A stretch of 30,447 nucleotides of DNA from JBDSYA01 sp039925865 (GCA_039925865.1 JBDSYA010000237.1:1-30447), one strand, 5' to 3'; counted from the first letter of the stretch, positions 1 through 9,050 are shown. Numbers and translations are program-made. The notes: a model not told the origin generated them from the sequence alone.

Positions 1-1286
1 CATCAACAATTTTTATTTTTCGTATTATTCTTTTTATTCATCGCCTAATTTATTGAAAAATACTTTTGATAATTCTTATGATGACAATATGTGGCTTACT
101 TCTTCATCTGTCCCTGTGATGAGACCGATAGTTTCAGGTGGTTCAACTTACTGGTATTCAGGAGATAATTTATTTACAGGATCGCCTTCAGATGCAGGAA
201 TTTTATTCGACGAGGATGCATATCCTGATATGAATTATGGCTATAACAGATTCACATTAACGGGAAATACCTATTACCTTAACGGATTAAATCCAACCGG
301 AGGAAGCGAGAATTTTTATGTCGTAGAAAATTACTGGGGCGGAACTCCTGATTCAAACAAGTTCAATGTTGTAGACGCACATGTTGTTTATACTTCTTAT
401 GATGACAATTCCGGTGCAGGACGGGAAACTAACACTCATACTTTATACAATATAGGATTCGGATTAAGTGATACAGTGTTTTTTTACGACCCGGATAATC
501 CTTTGTTAGTGCAGGATCTTTATCTTGATGCGTATCAAAAGGAACATTCGGAGTATTTTGAAGATGCAATTGAGATTTATAAAGAAATAGTTGAAGACAA
601 CAAAGACAGTTCATATGCATCTTCGTGTTTATCAAGAATATTCAATTGTTATGAAAAGAAGCATTCGACGCAGTATGAATACTTTTCGCTTGAAACTTAT
701 TACGAAAACATTTCAGAAGACACCTCATACAATGAAATCATGACAAACCTTTCGGAAGACTTCAAAATAAAATGTAAAGTGAAGCAGGGAGATATTGAAG
801 AAGCAATAAGTGATTACAATACGATCTACATTAATAATCTCAATAACTCAAAAGGCGCACATGCGCTTATTAATAAAGAAATACTCTCAGCCGGCGAAGG
901 AGATAATTTAAGTGCCGCTTCGGAATAGAAAAGATAGCAATGAAGCAGCAAAGGATAAATGAAATTGTGGATAATCTGATTATAACAGGTCAAATATTTT
1001 TTCTAATATTCAAACACAACCTCAAGGCTTTACATTAGCACAGAATTATCCGAATCCGTTCAATCCGGAAACGAAGATAAGATATTTACTACCATGCAGT
1101 TCTTTCGTAACTTTAAAAGTATTCGACATAACGGGAAGAGAAGTAAAAGTTTTGATTAACGAGTTTAAACAAGCTGGAAATTATGAGGTGACCTTTGACG
1201 GAAGTAATTTATCGAGCGGAGTTTATTATTACAGGATTGAAACGAGTAAAAATTTTGAAATTAAAAAAATGATTTTAATTAAGTAA
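1..1286 (+). pseudogene. T9SS-sorted surface protein, 3' part, frameshifted
   Basis: The frame using positions 2-4 is open from the window edge to the TAG at 926-928, so the gene starts upstream. The visible part begins with a beta-rich region containing an ENYWGG motif, which recalls parallel beta-helix repeat proteins. A helical, TPR-like stretch follows (about 500-900). A complete T9SS type A sorting domain is then encoded at 1023-1286 in another frame: NYPNPFNP at 1044-1067, and the tail KKMILIK before TAA 1284-1286. Between them, coding-like peptides sit in changing frames: RKDSNEAAKDK from 927, EIVDNLIITGQ from 961, then the frame of the sorting domain. At least three indels within about 70 bp are needed to join them. 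If the sequence is right, the product cannot be sorted to the surface and the gene is decaying. If not, these are assembly or sequencing indels. The family assignment of the N-terminal part is tentative. Confidence 0.75.
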
Positions 1287-1330
1287 TTTGAAAAAAATTA
1301 AACAACATACATATACCTATCAATCTTTTA

Positions 1331-2539
1331 ATGATAAAAAAACTAACTGATTATATAAAAGTACTGGATACCAAAGATGATACGACTCCGAGGAGCAAGC
1401 AGCTTTTCGGATTGTCAGCGCTTTACAATACTCCGAATGAAATTATCGAAGCCGCTGCTGTAGTCGCCGGCAAAGGTTATGAAAAGTTTGATGTGTATTC
1501 ACCCTATCCTCTTCACGGGATGGATGATGCAATGGGAATGAAAAGTTCTAAGGTTGGTTATGTTTCTTTTACCCTCGGTATTACCGGCACATTCCTGGCT
1601 CTGCTAATGATTTGGTGGATGTCATCAATTGATTATCCGAATATAATCGGAGGAAAACCTTTTTTCTCATTGCCTCCTTCAATTCCAATAACCTTTGAAG
1701 TAACAATTCTTTTAACAGGAATTGCAACAGTACTGGGAATGCTTATTCTTTTTAATAAACTTCCTAAGATCAACAGCCCTTTAAATGATACAGTTTTCAT
1801 GCGTAATGTAACTTCCGATAAATTCGGAATTGTCATAAAAACAGAAGACGATAAGTTTGTAGAAAACGATGTTAAGAATTTATATTTATCAACCGGAGCA
1901 TATGATGTTCAGCCGATCTATTTCAGGGAATCAAATTTAGAGAAAAAGACTCCCTTGTTTGACAAAAAATTTATCGGTGCTTTGATCGGCACGGCAATCA
2001 TTACAGCAATATTTACATATCTTACATTGAATATAGTTTTATATGATGTTGTTCCTTTTGACTGGATGTGGAATCAGGACAGGATCGATTCACAAAGCAA
2101 AAGTGATTTTTTTCAGAATAAAGCAGGGATGAGACCTCCTGTTAAGGGGACTGTTGCAAGAGGATTTCTGCCGTATGAATATCAGGGAATGCCTGACTCT
2201 TCTGTAAAGTCACTAGCAAATCCGCTGGCGATGAATAAAAAAGTTTTAGAAAGAGGACAGGACAGATTTAACATTTACTGCAGTCCTTGTCACGGATATT
2301 TTGGTGAAGGTGACGGGCGTTTGAAAGGCCAGTTTCCAAAACCACCGAGTCTTCACAGTGAAAAGCTGATTGGATGGCAGGATGGTAATATCTATCATGT
2401 TATCACAAACGGACAGAATGTAATGCCCAGTTACGCTGAGCAGGTTTCAAGTGATGACAGGTGGGCGATCATTCATTATGTGAGAGCATTGCAAAGATCT
2501 AAGAATGCGAGTGATGAAGATATGACAAAGGCCAAGTAA
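1331..2539 (+). CDS. actD/actE: Alternative complex III ActD-ActE fusion (DUF3341 + monoheme cytochrome c)
   Basis: Membrane subunit of the quinol:cytochrome c oxidoreductase called alternative complex III. Residues about 25-200 match ActD (DUF3341): an LFGLSALYNTP start, a YSPYPLHGMD motif and two membrane segments (about 76-98 and 120-141). A third membrane segment (about 213-237) leads into a cytochrome c domain like ActE, with heme site C317-x-x-C320-H321 and likely axial Met365 in VMPSY. The topology is consistent: ActD ends in the cytoplasm, and the extra helix carries the cytochrome to the periplasm. Known ActD and ActE subunits are usually described as separate proteins, so this is a fusion. 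The ATG at 1331 lacks a clear Shine-Dalgarno sequence, as is common in Bacteroidota. It is the first gene of the respiratory block; actA, actB and actC do not precede it here. Confidence 0.9.
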   Translation: MIKKLTDYIKVLDTKDDTTPRSKQLFGLSALYNTPNEIIEAAAVVAGKGYEKFDVYSPYPLHGMDDAMGMKSSKVGYVSFTLGITGTFLALLMIWWMSSIDYPNIIGGKPFFSLPPSIPITFEVTILLTGIATVLGMLILFNKLPKINSPLNDTVFMRNVTSDKFGIVIKTEDDKFVENDVKNLYLSTGAYDVQPIYFRESNLEKKTPLFDKKFIGALIGTAIITAIFTYLTLNIVLYDVVPFDWMWNQDRIDSQSKSDFFQNKAGMRPPVKGTVARGFLPYEYQGMPDSSVKSLANPLAMNKKVLERGQDRFNIYCSPCHGYFGEGDGRLKGQFPKPPSLHSEKLIGWQDGNIYHVITNGQNVMPSYAEQVSSDDRWAIIHYVRALQRSKNASDEDMTKAK

Positions 2540-2587
2540 TTTATTTCAGATTTAATTATTAAAATTTTTAATTCTATAATTCTATAA

Positions 2588-3760
2588 ATGGACTATCAGA
2601 AAAAACCTTTACCGTCTAAAGTTGGAACAATCGGTTATGCATTGTTGGGGATCGGGCTGATACTGACGATCATTTCGTTTATGACCAACATTCAACGTGC
2701 ATTATTTGATTATCTTTGGATGTACATGTTCTTACTTAGTATTGGTGTGGGTTCGCTTGCACTTGTTGCTCTTGAGTATTTAGTCGGAGCAACATGGAGT
2801 ACGCCTTTTAGAAGGATCTCGGAATTTTTAGCATCCATTATTCCGGTACTTTTAATTCTTGTAATTCCATTGATACTGGGAATGCATGACTTGTTTCACT
2901 GGACACATAAAGATGTCTTAGCAAATGATCCGATACTTCAGCAAAAAGAACCTTATCTCAATACAAATTTTTTTATCATAAGGGTTGCAGTATGTTTTAT
3001 CGTTTGGCTGGTTTTCCTTTTTCTGTTTATTAGAAATTCACAAAAGCAGGACATCACAAAAGATCCTGCGTTGACAAAACAAAGTATTAAATTATCTGCT
3101 GTGTTTGCAATACTGTTTATGATCACTCTTTCTGTAAGTGCGATTGATTGGATGATGAGTCTGGAATATCATTGGTATTCAACAATGTTCGGAGTTTATT
3201 ATTTTGCCGGAACTCTCCTTGCTTCATTTGCAGCGGCCACGTTTTGTGCTGTCAATTTAAATGAGAACGGCTATCTGGATAAAAGGATGGGCAACAATAA
3301 TTATTACAGCTTCGGAGCATTGATGTTTGCATTCACAATTTTCTGGGCATACATTGGATTTTCCCAGTATATGTTAATATGGTATGCGGATCTTCCGGAA
3401 GAAACATTTTGGTTTATAATGAGAATGAAGGGAAGCTGGGCTTATTTTTCAATAGGGCTGGTATTTATTCATTTTATAATTCCGTTTCTGATTTTGCTGC
3501 CAAGAAGTTCGAAAGTAAATCCAAAGCTATTAGTTATAATGGCTTGCTGGATATTGATGGCACACGCTTATGATCTGTATTGGTTAATTATGCCGACTTA
3601 TTTCACAGAAGGATTTGTATTTGGGTGGAGTGAATTAGGAGTGATGATGTTTGCAGTTGGTATAATTATAACTGTATTCAGAATAAGAGCAAGTAAAACT
3701 AACTTAGTTCCTGTCGGCGATCCAAAGCTTAATCAGGGATTGAATTTTCATTTGAACTAG
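2588..3760 (+). CDS. actF: Alternative complex III subunit ActF (NrfD-like membrane subunit)
   Basis: A 390-residue polytopic membrane protein with about ten hydrophobic segments, matching ActF, the second NrfD/PsrC-like quinol-interacting subunit of alternative complex III. Visible family features are the N-terminal helix pair followed by VGATWSTPFRRISEF, the IPLILGMHDLFHWTH segment, and AIDWMMSLEYHWYSTMFGVY in the middle. It lies 48 bp after the ActD-ActE fusion and before a monoheme cytochrome c, which is the expected order of the second half of an act operon. In this complex ActC and ActF anchor the periplasmic hemes and iron-sulfur subunits. ActC is not in the window. The ATG start fits the family N-terminus. 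The identification is confident from the neighbours and internal motifs. Confidence 0.9.
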   Translation: MDYQKKPLPSKVGTIGYALLGIGLILTIISFMTNIQRALFDYLWMYMFLLSIGVGSLALVALEYLVGATWSTPFRRISEFLASIIPVLLILVIPLILGMHDLFHWTHKDVLANDPILQQKEPYLNTNFFIIRVAVCFIVWLVFLFLFIRNSQKQDITKDPALTKQSIKLSAVFAILFMITLSVSAIDWMMSLEYHWYSTMFGVYYFAGTLLASFAAATFCAVNLNENGYLDKRMGNNNYYSFGALMFAFTIFWAYIGFSQYMLIWYADLPEETFWFIMRMKGSWAYFSIGLVFIHFIIPFLILLPRSSKVNPKLLVIMACWILMAHAYDLYWLIMPTYFTEGFVFGWSELGVMMFAVGIIITVFRIRASKTNLVPVGDPKLNQGLNFHLN

Positions 3761-3797
3761 ACCACAGATTTTTGGATTAACATGATTGACAGGATTT

Positions 3798-3848
3798 GGA
3801 ATTAGGAATTAGGAATTAGGAATTACGAATTAACGAATAAACGAATAA
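3798..3848 (+). repeat. Heptamer/octamer tandem repeat between actF and cytochrome c gene
   Basis: Four perfect copies of GGAATTA (3798-3825) are followed by a degenerate copy CGAATTA (3826-3832) and two copies of ACGAATAA (3833-3848), ending just before the next ATG at 3852. The repeat fills the intergenic space inside the operon. A change of copy number would alter the distance to the downstream start. No function is proposed. Confidence 0.85.
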
Positions 3849-3851
3849 CAA

Positions 3852-4802
3852 ATGGCACACGGTACAGGAAAGAAAAAATTTAACGTATTCGATCTATTCA
3901 GGGATCTCGCAAAGTTTTACGGGATATTATACATGCTTTTGCTCGGATTTATTACATACCTGGGTGTGAAATATGTTGAAACTCTGGATTACAATAAATT
4001 GTATCATGCTCCTGTTTTACTTTCAGCGGACTCAAATATGCGCGTAAGTCAGCCTTTAAAAAGAGGTGGAATAACTCCGCCTGTTGATGTAATAAAATTC
4101 AGTACACCAAACCCTGATCTGATATCTAAAGGCAAAGACCTGTACAATACAAACTGCGTAAGCTGTCACGGTGAAACAGGCGCCGGCAATGGTCCTGCGG
4201 GAGCGACTCTTGTTCCGCCTCCGAGAAACTTTATCGATCCCTCAAAGCAAGTCTGGAAGAATGGTCCGAAGATCTCCAACATGTATGTTACGCTGCAGGA
4301 AGGAATTCCTAATACCGGAATGGCGAGTTTCAGTACTATTCCTCCTGAAGATAGATTCGCAATTATACAATATGTTCAGACATTTAATCCCACTTATCCA
4401 AAAGACACCCCTGACTCGCTGGCAGCACTTGATGCAAAGTATAGTCTTGCAAAAGGTTACAAGATGCCAAATCAAATTCCGTTAGGGCTTGCAATGGATC
4501 TTGAAGTTCTTGATTACGATACAGTGAGTGCAAACCTGAATAGTGTAATATCAAATTTGCAGAATGAAAAAATTGATTCGGCCTCTATAATTTTCAATGA
4601 AATTGTTTCGGATAAAATGAAAGTGTTGAATTCGTTTGCAGCGAATGTAAAATGGAATGAGAATATTGATGAGTTTGTTCAGTTTATTGAAACCGACCCA
4701 ATTGATAAAGGATTTAAAGGATCCGTTTATCAGTTAAGTCCGGAAAAAACTAATCTGCTTTACAATTATTTGAAAAACCTGTTTTCAAAAAACAGAGTAT
4801 AA
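3852..4802 (+). CDS. Membrane-anchored monoheme cytochrome c (act operon)
   Basis: One N-terminal membrane helix (about 22-40) anchors a periplasmic class I cytochrome c domain. The heme site is C102-V-S-C105-H106 and the likely distal ligand is Met157 in NTGMASF. The heme domain resembles ActE-type cytochromes (ISKGKDLYNTNC start, PPPRNF and DRFAIIQYV ends). A further 145 residues after the heme domain (about 172-316) have no heme motif and no recognisable fold. It lies between actF and sco, so it probably carries electrons from alternative complex III to the oxidase; this matters because subunit II here has no fused cytochrome c. It could instead be a true ActE subunit, with the fused domain of the first gene as an extra. 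No clear ribosome binding site precedes the ATG, only the tandem repeat. Confidence 0.85.
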   Translation: MAHGTGKKKFNVFDLFRDLAKFYGILYMLLLGFITYLGVKYVETLDYNKLYHAPVLLSADSNMRVSQPLKRGGITPPVDVIKFSTPNPDLISKGKDLYNTNCVSCHGETGAGNGPAGATLVPPPRNFIDPSKQVWKNGPKISNMYVTLQEGIPNTGMASFSTIPPEDRFAIIQYVQTFNPTYPKDTPDSLAALDAKYSLAKGYKMPNQIPLGLAMDLEVLDYDTVSANLNSVISNLQNEKIDSASIIFNEIVSDKMKVLNSFAANVKWNENIDEFVQFIETDPIDKGFKGSVYQLSPEKTNLLYNYLKNLFSKNRV

Positions 4803-4812
4803 AAGAATTGAA

Positions 4813-5613
4813 ATGAAAATTCATATAAAAAATTATTTATTAATAATAATCGCTTTAATTTTCCTGTCGGACATATTGTATGGACAGGAAGAAACAGACA
4901 TTCCCAAAGTTGAAATAGGCATCGATGAAAGACTTGGGGAAACTATACCTGACGGTATATTTCTTACAGATGAATACGGTCAGCAGGTAAATGTAAAAAG
5001 TCTTATCACCAAACCAACCGTATTCTCACTTGTTTACTTCAGATGCCCCAGTATCTGCAGCCCCTTGCTTAACGGGGTTTCAAAGGTAGTTGATAAAGTA
5101 GACCTCGAACCGGGCAAAGACTATAATTTAATTACTATCAGCTTTGATCCGACTGAAGATTATATTTTAGCCTCGGGAAAGAAAGAAAGTTATCTGAATG
5201 CACTAAAAGTAAAGATCCCGAATGATTCATGGAGATTTTTAACGGGCGACAGTATCAATACAAAAAAGATCTGTGATGTGCTTGGTTTTAAATTTCAAAA
5301 ACAGGGAAAGGATTTTGCTCATGGGGCATCGATAATGATGGTGTCACCTGAAGGTAAAATAGCAAGATATTTATATGGAACGGATTATTTACCCTTTGAT
5401 TTTAAAATGGCTGTTACAGAAGCTACTGAAGGCAAAGTTGTGCCGTCTATAAGTAAGATTGTAAAAATGTGCTTCAGCTTTGATCCTGACGGCAGAAAAT
5501 ATGTATTAAATATCACAAGAGTTGCAGGCGGCGGAATGCTGCTGCTGCTCGGTGCATTTGTTATAATATTAAATTTTAAAAAAAAGAAAATTAAAACTAA
5601 CAGCGAAGTATAA
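4813..5613 (+). CDS. sco: SCO1/SenC family copper chaperone
   Basis: An exported thioredoxin-fold protein that delivers copper for the CuA site of cytochrome oxidase. A signal peptide or N-terminal anchor (1-24) is followed by the SCO fold. The copper ligands are visible as C78-PSI-C82 in YFRCPSIC and H170 in FAHGAS. The TISFDPTED motif and the WRFLTGD segment are family signatures. A second membrane helix near the C-terminus (about 235-254) ends in a lysine-rich tail, so the domain faces the periplasm between two anchors. It starts 10 bp after the cytochrome c gene and ends 2 bp before the subunit I start, which fits co-expression with its client oxidase. Confidence 0.93.
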   Translation: MKIHIKNYLLIIIALIFLSDILYGQEETDIPKVEIGIDERLGETIPDGIFLTDEYGQQVNVKSLITKPTVFSLVYFRCPSICSPLLNGVSKVVDKVDLEPGKDYNLITISFDPTEDYILASGKKESYLNALKVKIPNDSWRFLTGDSINTKKICDVLGFKFQKQGKDFAHGASIMMVSPEGKIARYLYGTDYLPFDFKMAVTEATEGKVVPSISKIVKMCFSFDPDGRKYVLNITRVAGGGMLLLLGAFVIILNFKKKKIKTNSEV

Positions 5614-5615
5614 TT

Positions 5616-7262
5616 ATGGCAAACGGAACGATAGCTGTTCCCGGTGGAACGGAAGTAGATTTTTATCACACTAAAGGCAAACATAAAGGAATACTATCCT
5701 GGCTGCTTACAGTAGATCATAAAAGGATCGGTATTTTGTATTTGGTTTCGATTACATCATTCTTTTTGGTTGCAATGGCGATCGGAGTTTTAATGCGTCT
5801 TGAAATGCTCACCCCGGGTGAGACATTTATGAAGCCGCAAACTTACAATTCTCTATTCACTCTTCATGGAGTGATAATGGTTTTTTTATTTATCATACCT
5901 TCCATACCCGCAATATTCGGTAACTTTTTGCTACCTATTCAAATAGGAGCTAAGGACGTTTTGTTTCCGAGAATAAATTTAATGTCATGGTACCTTTATA
6001 TTATAGGAGGCGGACTGGCAATATTTTCATTGTTTTACGGAGGCGGAATAATGGATACAGGATGGACTTTTTATGTACCATATAGTATCAGGACGACAAC
6101 TAATGTTTCAATGTCTGTCTTTGCTGCTTTCGTATTAGGGTTTGCAACAATACTCACAGGAATAAATTTTATTTCGACAATACACAGGCTTAGATGTCCG
6201 GGAATGACATGGTTTAGAATGCCGCTTTTTGTTTGGGCACTTTATGCAACATCATGGATCCAGGTTTTAGCAACTCCTGTAATTGGTATAACATTAGTTT
6301 TAATAATCCTTGAAAGAGCTTTCGGCATTGGAATATTTGATCCGACTCTGGGAGGTGACCCTCTTCTCTACCAGCACATGTTCTGGATATATTCTCATCC
6401 GGCAGTTTACATTATGATCCTTCCTGCGATGGGTGTTGTATCGGAGATCATTCCGACTTTTGCAAAGAAAGCGATCTTTGGATATGTGCCGATCGCAATT
6501 TCAAGTCTGGGAATTGCACTGGTAGGATATTTAGTATGGGGACATCATATGTTTTCAAGCGGTATCAGCGACACTTCACGTGTAATTTTTTCTCTGCTAA
6601 CATTCTTTGTTGCTCTTCCTTCAGGGATAAAAGTTTTTAACTGGGTCGCTACACTTTATAAAGGTTCAATTACTGTTACAGCTCCCATGCTTTATGTACT
6701 TTTGTTTATATTTATTTTTTCAATCGGAGGATTGACAGGCTTAGTACTTGGTGCATTGAATACAGATCTGCATTTGACAGATACTTACTTTGTAGTTGCA
6801 CACTTTCACTATGTAATGTTTGGAGGAATGGGAATAATTTTCTTTGCCTCGCTTCATTACTGGTTTCCAAAAATGTTCGGCAAGATGTATAATGAGAAAA
6901 TGGCAAAAGTAGCAGCTTACATAATCGCAGTAGGTTTTAATACACTTTATTTCCCGATGTTTATAATGGGTTACATGGGAATGCCAAGGAGATATTATGA
7001 TTATCTACCGGAGTTTCAGATCTATCATATAATATCAACGGTAGGATCATGGATTCTTGTCTCAGGAATATTGATAATGTTTTATAATTTGATCAGAGGC
7101 TTGAAGTATGGCAGTAAAGTCGGCGACAATCCATGGGGAGGAACAACTTTAGAATGGCAGGTCCCTTCACCTCCGCCTTTGGAAAATTTTGATGAGATAC
7201 CTGTCGTTACTACCGGCCCTTATGATCACACTCATATTCATGGAGAGGAGGATAAAAAATGA
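5616..7262 (+). CDS. coxA: Cytochrome c oxidase subunit I, A2-type
   Basis: Catalytic subunit of a proton-pumping heme-copper oxidase, 548 residues, with about twelve membrane helices. Metal ligands are visible: H84 (low-spin heme, TLHGVIM), H261, H310 and H311 (CuB), H396 (high-spin heme) and H398 (low-spin heme) in AHFHYVMFGG. Y265, four residues after H261, is the cross-linked tyrosine. Helix VI reads YSHPAVY (259-265), without the D-channel glutamate of the GHPEV type. The YS motif defines the A2 subfamily known from Thermus and Rhodothermus caa3 oxidases. The gene starts 2 bp after sco and overlaps subunit III by ATGA (7259-7262). The start is the only ATG that keeps the N-terminal SWLLTVDHKRIG segment in its usual place. 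Confidence 0.97.
   Translation: MANGTIAVPGGTEVDFYHTKGKHKGILSWLLTVDHKRIGILYLVSITSFFLVAMAIGVLMRLEMLTPGETFMKPQTYNSLFTLHGVIMVFLFIIPSIPAIFGNFLLPIQIGAKDVLFPRINLMSWYLYIIGGGLAIFSLFYGGGIMDTGWTFYVPYSIRTTTNVSMSVFAAFVLGFATILTGINFISTIHRLRCPGMTWFRMPLFVWALYATSWIQVLATPVIGITLVLIILERAFGIGIFDPTLGGDPLLYQHMFWIYSHPAVYIMILPAMGVVSEIIPTFAKKAIFGYVPIAISSLGIALVGYLVWGHHMFSSGISDTSRVIFSLLTFFVALPSGIKVFNWVATLYKGSITVTAPMLYVLLFIFIFSIGGLTGLVLGALNTDLHLTDTYFVVAHFHYVMFGGMGIIFFASLHYWFPKMFGKMYNEKMAKVAAYIIAVGFNTLYFPMFIMGYMGMPRRYYDYLPEFQIYHIISTVGSWILVSGILIMFYNLIRGLKYGSKVGDNPWGGTTLEWQVPSPPPLENFDEIPVVTTGPYDHTHIHGEEDKK
7245..7251 (+). promoter_or_regulatory. Strong ribosome binding site for subunit III
   Basis: GAGGAGG lies inside the end of the subunit I gene, 7 bp before the overlapping ATG at 7259. 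Most genes of this block lack such a site, so translational coupling through the ATGA overlap is likely reinforced here. Confidence 0.7.
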
Positions 7263-7897
7263 GCAGTCATTCAGATTCTTCTACAGAAGTAGTTCATCAT
7301 GAACATGTTCACAGAGATGACTTTGGATCAAAGATGGGATTATGGTTATTTCTTTTTACAGAAATACTCCTGTTCGGCGGGTTGTTTTTATTGTATGCAG
7401 GTTACCGTTATATTTATCCTGATGGCTTTATTGCAGCTGCGTCTGAACTCGATGTTTTTTTGGGAGCAATTAACACAGTTATTTTATTAACAAGCAGTCT
7501 GACGATAGTACTTGGAATAGTTGCCTTACAAAAGGACAATAAAAAACTATGCCTGTTTTTCCTTTGGGCTACAATGATCTGTGGATTTGTTTTCCTGGTG
7601 AATAAATATTTTGAATGGGGCGCTAAATTTCATCACGGAATTTATCCAAAAGGTCCTGCTCTTCAGAATATGTCCGAAGGCGAAGTTATGTATTTCGGTT
7701 TGTATTTTGTTATGACCGGCCTTCACGGCCTCCACATTATTGCGGGTATGATATTCATCGGTATTGTAATGTGGTTGATTCATAAAAATAAAATTACTCA
7801 TAATAATTTTCAAAAACTTGAAAATTCAGGATTATACTGGCATCTTGTCGACATTATCTGGATCTTCCTGTTTCCTTTATTTTATCTAATACATTAA
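7259..7897 (+). CDS. coxC: Cytochrome c oxidase subunit III
   Basis: A 212-residue membrane protein of the COX3 family with five helices, the short bacterial form that lacks the first two helices of the mitochondrial type. Family marks are KMGLWLFLFTEILLFGGLF at the start, the TGLHGLHIIAGM segment with conserved histidines and glycine, and WHLVDIIWIFLFPLFYL at the end. The first 25 residues are hydrophilic and His-rich. Its start overlaps the subunit I stop, with a strong ribosome binding site, and it precedes subunit IV by 4 bp. It stabilises the subunit I core and the proton entry path. Confidence 0.96.
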   Translation: MSSHSDSSTEVVHHEHVHRDDFGSKMGLWLFLFTEILLFGGLFLLYAGYRYIYPDGFIAAASELDVFLGAINTVILLTSSLTIVLGIVALQKDNKKLCLFFLWATMICGFVFLVNKYFEWGAKFHHGIYPKGPALQNMSEGEVMYFGLYFVMTGLHGLHIIAGMIFIGIVMWLIHKNKITHNNFQKLENSGLYWHLVDIIWIFLFPLFYLIH

Positions 7898-7901
7898 AAA
7901 T

Positions 7902-8222
7902 ATGGATGCTCAAAATAATCATGATTCAAACGAAGCTCTTATCGCAGTAGCGCATCATCCAAGTTACGGAATAAATGTTTTAGTCTGGATAGGTTTGTTA
8001 TCTCTTACGGGAATTACTATAGCAGTGGCGGGAATAAATCTTGGAAGTCTGGCTTTATCGGTTGCATTAATAATTGCGGGTGTAAAGTCCATGTTTGTTA
8101 TAAACTTTTTTATGCACGTAAAATTCGATTCAAAAATTTTCAGGATCTTTATAGGTGTTTGTATGATCACATTCATCATTATATTCATTTTAACTTTCTT
8201 TGATTTAACTTTTAGATACTAA
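7902..8222 (+). CDS. ctaF: Cytochrome c oxidase subunit IV (prokaryotic type)
   Basis: A 106-residue protein with three membrane helices that matches the small prokaryotic cytochrome c oxidase subunit IV family (COX4_pro). Visible features are a helix from about residue 23, an AGVKSMFVINFFMHVKFD segment typical of the family, and a last hydrophobic helix. It lies between subunits III and II with gaps of 4 bp and 1 bp. Its role is assembly or stability of the complex, by analogy with caa3 and bo3 oxidases. Confidence 0.88.
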   Translation: MDAQNNHDSNEALIAVAHHPSYGINVLVWIGLLSLTGITIAVAGINLGSLALSVALIIAGVKSMFVINFFMHVKFDSKIFRIFIGVCMITFIIIFILTFFDLTFRY

Positions 8223-8223
8223 T

Positions 8224-8976
8224 ATGAGGCCAAGTATAGTAACACAGGTAGACGATACTTTTATTTTTATAAGTGTAATTTCTGTAATATTGCTTCTTAT
8301 AATTACCGGAGCAATGTTATACTTTGTTTATAAATATAACCGCAAAAGACATCCTGTTTCAGAAAACATTGAAGGAAATACTACACTTGAAATCGTTTGG
8401 TCAGTTATTCCCATCATTTTGGTTCTTATGATGTTTTTCGTCAGTTGGTCAGGATTTAAAAATATGCGTGATGTCCCGCCGGATGCTCAGGTGGTCACTG
8501 TAACAGGGCAAATGTGGAAATGGTCTTTTGAATATGATAATAAAAAAAAATCTGACACATTGTTTCTCCCTGCTAATACTAATATAAAATTTGATATTAA
8601 ATCTCAGGATGTTAATCACAGTTTTTTTCTTCCTGCTTTCAGAAGTAAAGAAGATGCGATACCCGGCAGAACAAATTATTACTGGATAAGAACCAACGAA
8701 CCGGCAAATTATTATGCCGCATGCGCTGAATATTGCGGACTAAATCATTCTTACATGTATGCGACGGTTATTGTAGTTCCGCAGGAAAAATTTCTGGTCT
8801 GGAAAAATTATTTTCCACCTGACACTACAAAAACAGACAGTATCGCTGTAAAAGTTGATTCATTAAATACGGCTGCAGGAAAAACAGATACAACGAAAGC
8901 CAACTCTAAAATTGATTCTGTAAAAAAAGATTCAACTGCACCGGGCATAAGAAAATCCGATTTATTAAAAAAATAA
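8224..8976 (+). CDS. coxB: Cytochrome c oxidase subunit II (CuA), without cytochrome c domain
   Basis: A 250-residue protein that accepts electrons at the binuclear CuA centre and passes them to heme a. Two N-terminal membrane helices (about 13-36 and 57-76) precede a periplasmic cupredoxin domain. CuA ligands are H132 in VNHSFF and the block C167-x-E169-x-C171-x3-H175-x2-M178. After about residue 205 the chain is a low-complexity tail rich in Lys, Ser, Thr and Asp. There is no CxxCH, so the fused cytochrome c typical of caa3 subunit II is missing. It is placed last of the four oxidase genes, whereas subunit II more often comes first. Separate cytochromes in the same block probably replace the missing domain. 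Confidence 0.95.
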   Translation: MRPSIVTQVDDTFIFISVISVILLLIITGAMLYFVYKYNRKRHPVSENIEGNTTLEIVWSVIPIILVLMMFFVSWSGFKNMRDVPPDAQVVTVTGQMWKWSFEYDNKKKSDTLFLPANTNIKFDIKSQDVNHSFFLPAFRSKEDAIPGRTNYYWIRTNEPANYYAACAEYCGLNHSYMYATVIVVPQEKFLVWKNYFPPDTTKTDSIAVKVDSLNTAAGKTDTTKANSKIDSVKKDSTAPGIRKSDLLKK

Positions 8977-9050
8977 TTTTAAAGTTTATTCAAACCACCG
9001 CCTCACATAAAAAAGAACTTACATTACAGGCTGAAACAAAGCCCGGGATC

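Noticed and set aside
4171..4485. Out-of-frame 104-codon frame inside the cytochrome c gene
   Set aside because: It lies wholly within a well-supported gene with heme and Met ligands; its translation has no family pattern.
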